Shown here: positions 57,280-64,000 of the stretch, one piece after another
Layout of the letters: each line of letters opens with the position of its first letter
Numbering within the stretch: the stretch's first letter is position 1
DNA from: an uncultured Desulfobulbus sp.
GTDB lineage: Bacteria; Desulfobacterota; Desulfobulbia; Desulfobulbales; Desulfobulbaceae
NCBI RefSeq assembly: GCF_963664075.1
Contig: NZ_OY760916.1
Location: 3,865,001-3,929,000 of the forward strand
Reading direction: 5' to 3'
Length of the DNA: 64,000 nt
Translations under genes and position numbers: made by a program
The notes under the pieces: model-generated
What the model saw: the letters and a program-made list of their open reading frames with translations, nothing else
Databases searched by the model: none
Told to the model about the DNA's origin: nothing

Positions 57280-58604
57280 TCAAGTAGCCGCCCTGATCCA
57301 CTCCAGGTCTGGCTGTTGATCTTTGAAAAACGCATCCATCGCGTCCACGAGGACATGGCAGGATGATTTCCCCTGCAGGCGGCAGGTTTGCCTGAGCGAA
57401 ACGATGCGTTCCACCCAGCGACTGCCTTTATCACTGCTGGTCCCTTGGCTGCGTTTTCGCCAGAGTATGGCATAGCGCAGCATGCGCTCCCCGAAGTTGT
57501 TGGTCGGGTCAACACCTTCCTCGAGCAGAAAGGTAAACAATGAACCCATTTCCGTATCGAGATGGCGGACAAGCTTTCCCGCTTCACTGTCGGAGTCGAT
57601 ATACTGCGCGATCAACCGATTGAGCCGGGCATAAAATGCGTTCCACTCGACTTTTGTTGGTGGATCCTTGGCCCGGCGGATCAGGTGGGCCAGGCAGGTT
57701 TGCCGGGCATGAACCCAGTTTTGATACAACCGATAGCCGTCACTGACCAGGATGCCTTCCCAAACTCCGACCAAAGACGCAAAGGCGTCCTTGGAACGAT
57801 GGGTGTGGACCATGAAATAGGCGACTACCGAACTGGCCATTACCCAGAGCCAGTTGAGCTTGCCGTTGTTTTTCCATGGGGTTTCGTCAACATGGTTGCC
57901 CCTGGCAGCATGTGCCTTTTCGCCGATGGCCTCGTAATGAGGGTGGATTGCTTTGGAGGCCCGGTCGATAATATTCTAGATGGCTCCAAGGCTGATACTG
58001 ATGCCCAGCACCGAGGAGCAAAAAGACTGGATAGCCTGTCGACTGATCCCCTCAATGCCGCCGATCTCGGCTACAAGGGCACAAAGTCGTGGGCCAAAGC
58101 CGGTTCGAAATCTTTTTGGTGTATATCCTTTACCGGTTTTCCCGCAGTTGCAGCACTTACCCCGGTAGAGGATGAAATGACTGACGGTCATCGCAATTTC
58201 AGGCAACTCGATGTGCTGAGGGGTGTAGTAAGGACCTAACTTGGTAAACGTCCAGCAGCCATAGGTACACGGGCCAGGACAACGATCTCGGTTTTTGTTG
58301 GTGGTATGAGCTGCTGGCGGTGCCCTTTGTGGCCCTTGCGCCCACCGGATTTCCTCTTGCTGGGTTTAGGCGTGTTTTCTTGGTAGGGCGAATCGAATGA
58401 GGGCGGCTTGTTGGAATTGGACGAGTTTTGGTCAAGCCTGGCCTTGAGTTGCCTGACCTCGGCCTCCAGTTCTCGTATTCGCTGGTCCTGCTTGGCGATA
58501 TGATCCAGCAGTGTGCGGATAATTAGTCGCAGAGCCGAAGTGGGCAACCGTTCTAGCTCGGCCTCGCTGATCTGGAGGTCCAGGGGCGTATATTCCTCAG
58601 CCAC
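57280..58604 (-). pseudogene. IS66 transposase (TnpC), broken
   Basis: Three segments make up a full IS66 transposase: a coiled-coil start with SSNSNKPPS (58236-58604), a zinc-knuckle segment CCNCGKTGKGY (to 57976) and the DDE domain with VDETPWKNNGKL, SDGYRLYQ and NFGERML (57280-57975). A frameshift near 58280 separates the first and second, and an in-frame TAG at 57976-57978 separates the second and third. The catalytic residues are retained but the reading is interrupted. Confidence 0.85.
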
Positions 58605-58929
58605 GTAGCTGCTCCCTGAACTTTTTGTTCAACGGGTAGAGGAAGACAGCCTTCACCGGCTCATTTCGATGGTAGTGGCGGGCATATTTACCGCGACCGG
58701 TGGTTTCGCCTACTTTGGCCCAGTTGGCGGCCCGGTAACAGGTTCCCTGGAAGTGCCCCGTCTCTACAAAAGTCTCCAGCTGGCAGATGGGCTCCCGGTA
58801 AAAGGAGAACCAATCCCGCTCCAGCTGGCGAGTGTTGAGAGCCAAAACATTGGAGGCCAGATGACGAATATTGCCCCACGTCACAACATCTTCTTCAATA
58901 CTGGATTCACGCAACCGCAGTGAGTTCAA
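58597..58929 (-). pseudogene. DUF4338 (DruA-like) protein, C-terminal fragment
   Basis: A 110-residue fragment with RHLASNVLALNTRQLERDW, ETFVETGHFQGTCYRAANW and VGETTGRGKYARH, the conserved C-terminal part of DUF4338. Full-length members are about 300 residues; the N-terminal part is missing. It overlaps the IS66 transposase start by 8 nt, so it is a passenger of that element. DUF4338 also names DruA of Druantia systems, but none of the other Druantia genes is here. Confidence 0.75.
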
Positions 58930-59371
58930 CCCGCATTGAGAATCAAAAATGCATGGTTAAGTCAGCTACCAAGACCGCATGGACAAGAAGGGGAATTCCT
59001 GGATATTCACCAACTAATACTCTGTCAGGTGAGTGGTGGCGAGCAGGAAACGATAAAGAATCCCAATATACTTTTAGTTTAAAAAATGGCTGGGCTGCCT
59101 GGAAACGCAAACACATGCAAACGAACGTGGTGGACCTATGCAAAAAAAGCGATAATTCTTAAACCATTCACATTAGATTCCTGGAAGCTTTTGATTTTTG
59201 AGTTCGTAAAATCCCCTCCTGAGTAAAAAATGTGTGTCAACAAATGCATGGTTTTAATTGGACCGACTGAAACATAAAAAATCATTTTAAATCAAAAATT
59301 TGATTAAAGTTTACAGAGAAAATAGTGCACTGAATTTTAAGAAACACATAAGTTTCTTTGAGGTAAAGTCA
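58930..59371. other. Gap between IS66 remnant and the fused transferase
   Basis: An open frame at 58920-59162 (plus) gives text such as SGEWWRAGNDKESQYTFSLKNGW that looks protein-like but has no recognisable family or ribosome binding site, and it may be an orphaned gene piece. The remainder is AT-rich and should hold the promoter of the next gene. Confidence 0.4.
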
Positions 59372-61198
59372 ATGAATCAAGATGTAGCTAACTTTTTGTG
59401 GGTAAATGGACGTTTGTCATTGTACGAATCGAAGTGCATTGAATCTTTTCTAGCCAAAGGTTTTAGAGTTCATGTCTATTCTTACGAAGATATTGTTATT
59501 CCGACCGGTGCTGTGCTAAAGGATGCCAGAGAAGTTTTACCTGAAAGTGAAGTTTTTACTTACACACAAGAAGGTAAAAAAGGAAATTTGGCGGCTTTTT
59601 CTGACGCATTTAGGTATGAAATTGTAAAAAAAGGTTTAGGTTGGTGGTTTGATGCGGATGTGTTCTGCTTAAAAGATGTCAAGGCCTGGGTTGATTTGGC
59701 TTCACAAAAATCTGTTGTTTTAGCTTGGGAAGATGACTTATTGATTAACGGTGCCGTTATGTACGTTAATGACGAAAATTTCCATGAGCTCATTGCTAAA
59801 AAGCTAAAAATTGCTGGGAAAAAGTTTCAATGGGGAGAGATTGGCCCTAGGATGATCACTGAGGTAATTAAAGAGCTTGGAATGGAAAATGAAGTTCTTA
59901 ATAAGTCTAGCTTTTACCCTGTCCATTGGACACAGTTTAACAAGCTATTAGATGAATCCGATAAAGGCGTGTGCGAGCAACTGTCACAAGAGAGCTTTTC
60001 TTTGCATTTATGGAATGAATTTTTCACATTGTATGCAATACCGAAAGAGCTATACCCACCAGAAGGTAGTTTTTTAGATTCACTATTTTTCTCTTCTGAA
60101 GAGGATAAAATTACTCAATACTTAAGTAAGAAGACATTAGATCAATTGATAAAAGCGCATGAGCTAAGTGTTAAATATCAAATTATTGATCAGGTAAGCC
60201 AATCTCGTATTTTCCGTTTGTTGTTAAGGTGGCATGCGTTGCAAAAGATTCTTTCGAGAGGCATACGAAAAGCTAGAGTTGCTTTACGTAATATCTTAAT
60301 CGATAATAACCCGCTTAACGGCTTAATAAAAGATCCTAAAACAGTATATGTGCTTTCATATGAAGGCCTTACTAATATTGGTGATGAGATTCAAGCAATT
60401 GCCTCAAGAGAACTGATTGAAAAGCTAGGATACAATGTTAAATATACGAATAGAGAGAACTTAGTTTCACATTTCTCAATTTTTAAAAGAAGAATTCTAA
60501 TGAATGGTTGGTTCTCTCATTCCATTCATTCTTTCCCCCCATCTAAATCACTACACCCTGTATTCATTGGGTTCCACTTGGCAAATAGAAAACTACTAGA
60601 GCACAAAGATTATTTTAAAAAGCATGAGCCAATTGGGTGTAGAGACGTTGATACGGTCGATATTTTTGAAGCTGCTGGAGTTAAATCTTATTTTACAGGC
60701 TGTCCAACCTCGACTTTAGAAAGACGTGAGACGGAGCAAGAAAATGACTGCTTAGTGGTTGATGCCCACCTTGATAATCCAGACGGACATACGTCTGATG
60801 CTAGAAGGTTGCTTGAAAAAGTATTAGATAGATATATGATAAAAGACTATATATTCCATACTCAAAACTGTGATGTGAATTTGAATAATGAGCAGAAAAC
60901 AGATCTTGCTAAAAGCAGGTTGTTAGATCTTTGCAAATCAAATCTTGTAATCACTAATAGACTTCATATCGCATTACCATGCCTAGCAATGGATGTGCCT
61001 GTGATATTTGTTCATGCCGACCCTTATTCAGATAGTCGTCTCTCAACCTATGTTGATTACTTTTGGTACTGCACTAATAATAAATCTGATTTACCTGAAG
61101 TTGGTGACTATAAGCAAATCAAGAATAAGGATTTATATAAAAAAATTGCAGAAAAAATCAGGAATAAATACAAAGAAAGTTTGGAGGATGATTTTTAA
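59372..61198 (+). CDS. Glycosyltransferase fused to polysaccharide pyruvyltransferase
   Basis: A 608-residue two-domain protein. Residues 1-250 resemble a sugar-binding-DxD glycosyltransferase (FLWVNGRLSLYESKCIESF, KKGLGWWFDADVFCLK). Residues 325-600 match a PS_pyruv_trans domain (VLSYEGLTNIGDEIQAIASREL, PIGCRDVDTVDIFEAAGVKSYFTGCPTSTL, VITNRLHIALPCLAMDVPVIFV). I chose the ATG at 59372 (GAGG upstream) over a TTG at 59300. Very AT-rich, so probably acquired. It may decorate glycans with both a sugar and a pyruvate ketal. Confidence 0.82.
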   Translation: MNQDVANFLWVNGRLSLYESKCIESFLAKGFRVHVYSYEDIVIPTGAVLKDAREVLPESEVFTYTQEGKKGNLAAFSDAFRYEIVKKGLGWWFDADVFCLKDVKAWVDLASQKSVVLAWEDDLLINGAVMYVNDENFHELIAKKLKIAGKKFQWGEIGPRMITEVIKELGMENEVLNKSSFYPVHWTQFNKLLDESDKGVCEQLSQESFSLHLWNEFFTLYAIPKELYPPEGSFLDSLFFSSEEDKITQYLSKKTLDQLIKAHELSVKYQIIDQVSQSRIFRLLLRWHALQKILSRGIRKARVALRNILIDNNPLNGLIKDPKTVYVLSYEGLTNIGDEIQAIASRELIEKLGYNVKYTNRENLVSHFSIFKRRILMNGWFSHSIHSFPPSKSLHPVFIGFHLANRKLLEHKDYFKKHEPIGCRDVDTVDIFEAAGVKSYFTGCPTSTLERRETEQENDCLVVDAHLDNPDGHTSDARRLLEKVLDRYMIKDYIFHTQNCDVNLNNEQKTDLAKSRLLDLCKSNLVITNRLHIALPCLAMDVPVIFVHADPYSDSRLSTYVDYFWYCTNNKSDLPEVGDYKQIKNKDLYKKIAEKIRNKYKESLEDDF

Positions 61199-61524
61199 TT
61201 CTGAACTTTTCTAATAACTCAAGTTTCGGGGTTGGTGTAGCCAAGGAATAATCCACAGCCAACCTGCTGAAATAATATCATTTTAACGTGGAAAGTCTTT
61301 TGCTTTCCGATACATTGGATATACGAAAATACCTAATGATATCAGAAAGAAAAGGGCCTCGTCCGCAGAATTTGTGGGTAGGTCTTTGGAAATAATTAGG
61401 TCGAACTATTTAAACAGCCAACAACTCAACATACTGTTTTTCCGAAAATCTTGTGGCGGGAAAATTTGTGAGAGAGCAGTAACTTACCAAGAAAAAGTGG
61501 AGCAACATTAATAGGAGCTTTTCC
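61199..61524. other. Intergenic region before GT2 gene
   Basis: About 326 bp of AT-rich sequence. A short palindromic stretch (GGAAAGTCTTTTGCTTTCC near 61290) may act as a terminator for the fused transferase gene. No gene was recognised. Confidence 0.4.
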
Positions 61525-62460
61525 GTGGACACCAAGGTTAGCATTATTGTTCCTGCCAAAAATGAAGAAAATTTTATTTATGATTCATTGTTTTCTTTAG
61601 TTAATCAACAATACAAGAATATAGAAATTATAATTGTTGACGATATATCTACAGACAATACAATAAAGATAGCTCAATCTTTTGGTGACGCGCGAATAAA
61701 AATTATCAACGGCCCCGGGAAAGGGTTTTCTGCAGCCTGGAATACCGGGTACATGGCGTGCACAGGAGAGATAATAACGCAATGCGATGCAGATGACCGC
61801 TACCCTAAAGACAGGCTAATTAGACAGGTTACATGGTTGGCTACGCACCCAGAATTCGATGCAGTGTGCGGAGCCTATTGGGCTATGGACCGGAAAGGAA
61901 ACATTTTATCGCGCCTAGCCACACACAATACAGAATTAGATATCAGCGAAGAATTAAAAAATGGTATCACAAGAACTTCCCTGTGCACATTCGCAATTAG
62001 AGCCCATGCCCTGAAAGAGGTCGGAGGTTTGAGAGAATATTTCCTGACAAGTGGAGATATCGATTTTCAACTTCGTTTCGGTGAAACATACCGCGTCTAT
62101 TACCTCCCTGACTTCACTTACTATTACAGGATACATGATGCTTCTGTCACCCACAGTCAGCCATCCCCTGTCAGAGAGTTTTACGAGATCACGGCCCGTT
62201 TATTCCAAAAACAGCGCCTACAAAGAGGATATGATGACCTGCAGGTTGAAAAAGCTCCCCACCCCCCTGATATTTACGCAAAAGGGAACAGTGCGCAACG
62301 CCACATCCGAGGGCTACTGACTGGTGAGGCATGGAGGACGTACAACGAGGGGAAAAAAAAAGATGCAATCAAAACTGGTCTCCAACTTGTAAAAAAATTC
62401 CCCTTTGACCCCAATTCTTGGTATCATTTGCTTTTACTCTTGGTAAAAAAATCTCGTTAA
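61525..62460 (+). CDS. GT2-family glycosyltransferase
   Basis: A 311-residue GT-A glycosyltransferase with VSIIVPAKNEENFIYDSLFSLVNQQYKNIEIIIVDDISTD, the QCDADDRYPKDR metal-site motif and GLREYFLTSGDIDFQLRFGE. It starts at GTG with AGGAG 8 nt upstream. The C-terminal 60 residues are a short helical extension. Likely adds one sugar of the repeat unit; the donor cannot be told. Confidence 0.9.
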   Translation: MDTKVSIIVPAKNEENFIYDSLFSLVNQQYKNIEIIIVDDISTDNTIKIAQSFGDARIKIINGPGKGFSAAWNTGYMACTGEIITQCDADDRYPKDRLIRQVTWLATHPEFDAVCGAYWAMDRKGNILSRLATHNTELDISEELKNGITRTSLCTFAIRAHALKEVGGLREYFLTSGDIDFQLRFGETYRVYYLPDFTYYYRIHDASVTHSQPSPVREFYEITARLFQKQRLQRGYDDLQVEKAPHPPDIYAKGNSAQRHIRGLLTGEAWRTYNEGKKKDAIKTGLQLVKKFPFDPNSWYHLLLLLVKKSR

Positions 62461-62497
62461 CGACACACTTACCGGTCATAAATCCAGAACGTAAGAA

Positions 62498-63835
62498 ATG
62501 AGTTTCCTTATTCCCATTGCCCTTTTGGGCTGGATTCCACTCACCATCCTCCTATTTTTAAATTTCAAACCCCACCATGCCGCGATGGTGTCCGTTATCG
62601 GTGGTACGCTTTTCCTGCCTATGGCCGGTTATGATCTCCCGGGCTTGCCACCCTTGACCAAAAACTCTGTCATCGGCATCGGTTTGCTTCTCGGTAGCCG
62701 TCTTTCAGGCCAGAGGCGCATCGCCGAATTCAGCTGGAGTCGCTACGATCTGCCCATGCTTATCTGGTGTTTGTGCCCCTTGCCCAGTTCATTGTCCAAT
62801 GATCTCGGACTCTATGACGGCCTAGCAGGCATCTGGACAAATCTGTCTCTGTGGGGTATCCCCTATCTTGCCGGCAGGGTCTATATCAACAGCTCTGAAA
62901 AATTGCGTGATCTGTGCGTTGCCATCGCCATCGGTGGCCTGGTTTACCTGCCACTCTGCCTGTTCGAAATCAGGATGAGCCCTCAGCTGAGCAATATAAT
63001 TTATGGGTTCTTCCCCCATGACTGGGTGCAGCATATACGATATGGTGGATTTCGCCCCATCGTTTTCATGCAGCACGGCCTCATGGTTGCCCTCTGGATG
63101 GCGGTGACAACGACAGCAACCTTTTGGCTCTGGCGCGCAAAGGTAGTCACCCGTCTCAAGGGCATTCCAATTTCTCTTTGTGCTATCACCATGATCGTGA
63201 CAACGATTCTTTGCAAATCGGCCAATGGCTGGATCACGCTTGCAATTGGTCTCGGCAGTTATTTCCTCTTCCGGCTCTCTGGTTCCATCAAGCCGTTTCG
63301 TTGGCTTATAATACTGATTCCTTGCTATATGCTTTTACGGATTACAGGAGGCATCGAAGCCGGAACGATTGAAACGCGCATGAGTCGCGTATTTGATTCA
63401 GAAAGAGTCAGTTCGCTTACCATTCGCTTGCAACAAGAGGACTTGTTCATTGATAAGATGTTACGACAGCCCATCTTCGGATGGGGAATAATGGGCAAAG
63501 CCTGGCCCCGGGTTGGCGAGGACGACAAGGGTAAAAAAGCCATTGGTATGATTGACGCCCTCTGGCTCATAGTTGTCAGCACGAGAGGTTTGATTGGTAT
63601 CATCGCCATGACGTCGATGATGCTCATCGGTCCATGGCGGTCATTGCCTCGGATGAGGCAGCAGTATCAAACTACCGATACACTCCACCAACCAATACCT
63701 TTAGTACTCAGCCTCACTGTCCTTTTGTTCATGATCGACTCCCTGTTCAACGGCATGATCAACCTTGTCTATATTCTTGTCTCAGGGGCTCTGCTTGGCT
63801 GGTCACTGGAACAAAAACAAGCGCACCCCCAATGA
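62498..63835 (+). CDS. O-antigen ligase/polymerase-like membrane protein
   Basis: A 445-residue polytopic protein with about ten to twelve helices and a large hydrophilic loop near residues 290-350 containing ERVSSLTIRLQQEDLFIDKMLRQPIFGWGIMG, which resembles the Wzy_C loop of O-antigen ligases and polymerases. Ends in an ATGA overlap with the next gene. Function as ligase or polymerase cannot be resolved from sequence alone. Confidence 0.75.
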   Translation: MSFLIPIALLGWIPLTILLFLNFKPHHAAMVSVIGGTLFLPMAGYDLPGLPPLTKNSVIGIGLLLGSRLSGQRRIAEFSWSRYDLPMLIWCLCPLPSSLSNDLGLYDGLAGIWTNLSLWGIPYLAGRVYINSSEKLRDLCVAIAIGGLVYLPLCLFEIRMSPQLSNIIYGFFPHDWVQHIRYGGFRPIVFMQHGLMVALWMAVTTTATFWLWRAKVVTRLKGIPISLCAITMIVTTILCKSANGWITLAIGLGSYFLFRLSGSIKPFRWLIILIPCYMLLRITGGIEAGTIETRMSRVFDSERVSSLTIRLQQEDLFIDKMLRQPIFGWGIMGKAWPRVGEDDKGKKAIGMIDALWLIVVSTRGLIGIIAMTSMMLIGPWRSLPRMRQQYQTTDTLHQPIPLVLSLTVLLFMIDSLFNGMINLVYILVSGALLGWSLEQKQAHPQ

Positions 63836-64000
63836 AGACAGCCATCATTCTCGTCAACTATCGTACGCCCAAATTAGTCTGTGATTGTCTCCTTAGTTTG
63901 CGTAAAGAAATCGCTTCGATACAAGGAGCTGTCATCATCGTGGACAATAATTCAGGCGACGATTCCACCCAATATATAAATAATTTTATTGAAAAACATG
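63832..64000 (+). CDS. GT2-family glycosyltransferase, N-terminal part
   Basis: Begins with an ATGA overlap at the end of the preceding gene and runs past the window edge. The 56 visible residues (ILVNYRTPKLVCDCLLSL, then AVIIVDNNSGDDST) match the start of family 2 rhamnosyl-type transferases, which would fit with the dTDP-rhamnose genes in this window. Confidence 0.85.
   Translation, partial: MKTAIILVNYRTPKLVCDCLLSLRKEIASIQGAVIIVDNNSGDDSTQYINNFIEKH

Larger units (their letters stand above)
57259..58929 (-). mobile_element. Degraded IS66-family element
   Basis: The left end begins GTAACCGATC, in the style of IS66 ends. It contains a broken IS66 transposase and, overlapping its start, a DUF4338 fragment. 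No matching right inverted repeat was found, so the right end is likely lost or decayed. Confidence 0.7.

Noticed and set aside
58597..58929. Druantia antiphage system
   Set aside because: Only a C-terminal DUF4338 fragment is present, joined to an IS66 transposase; none of the other Druantia genes was found nearby.
58948..59253. Direct repeat AAATGCATGGTT at 58948 and 59242
   Set aside because: It is 12 bp without IS-type ends at either copy, so it does not define a target duplication.
61199..61524. Possible decayed gene (text such as MISERKGPRPQNLWVGLWK)
   Set aside because: Interrupted by stops, with no family match and no ribosome binding site.

Overview
The window comes from the chromosome of an anaerobic, sulfate-reducing Desulfobacterota bacterium. 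It most resembles the Desulfobulbales, but this placement is inferred from gene content, not from a tree. The main evidence is a complete dsrMKJOP operon (the membrane complex that passes electrons to dissimilatory sulfite reductase) with an RsbRD_N-domain gene beside it. Supporting evidence is a mitochondrial-EFG1-like elongation factor G, a eukaryote-type HisA and an AcnB-type aconitase. Base composition looks balanced in the core regions and clearly AT-rich in two glycosyltransferase genes near the end.

Layout. Bases 1-10.5 kb hold the end of a PrkA-type kinase, aconitase B, an outer-membrane protein, and a minus-strand run pyrK-pyrD-aroD-aroE-aroA for pyrimidine and shikimate synthesis, followed by a plus-strand prepilin peptidase. 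Bases 10.5-16.3 kb are dsrMKJOP (minus strand) and the RsbRD_N gene. Bases 16.5-25.7 kb are minus-strand housekeeping and regulatory genes: a tail-specific protease, yedF, a metallo-beta-lactamase-fold protein, an HDOD protein, hisA with a small overlapping gene, an uncharacterised P-loop ATPase and fusA. At 26.3-26.6 kb a solitary Nif11-like peptide gene stands behind a good sigma-54 promoter match. Bases 26.8-35 kb hold an SAH/MTA-type deaminase, then ychF, a YhaM-like nuclease, holB, ricT and metG. Bases 35.3-40.2 kb hold yggT, a complete dTDP-rhamnose operon (rfbBDAC), yggU and a triosephosphate-isomerase-like gene that appears to lack the catalytic glutamate. Bases 40.4-45.4 kb hold htpX, elbB, hpt and a PrsT-like TPR lipoprotein.

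From 45.6 kb the window is accessory. An IS91-type element with its own tyrosine recombinase has landed inside a short dispersed repeat. A polysaccharide locus follows: Wza-like export protein, outer-membrane barrel, initiating sugar transferase, WecG-type glycosyltransferase, further glycosyltransferases, a Wzm/Wzt ABC exporter and an O-antigen ligase/polymerase-like protein. A decayed IS66 element with a DUF4338 (DruA-like) fragment cuts a pyruvyltransferase gene at 57.26 kb. The dTDP-rhamnose made by rfbBDAC is a plausible substrate for the polysaccharide locus.

A MITE-like repeat of about 170-180 bp with inverted ends occurs at least four times between genes, and several other long palindromes occupy intergenic gaps. 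I saw no rRNA, tRNA, CRISPR array or recognisable riboswitch. No canonical antiphage system is intact here.
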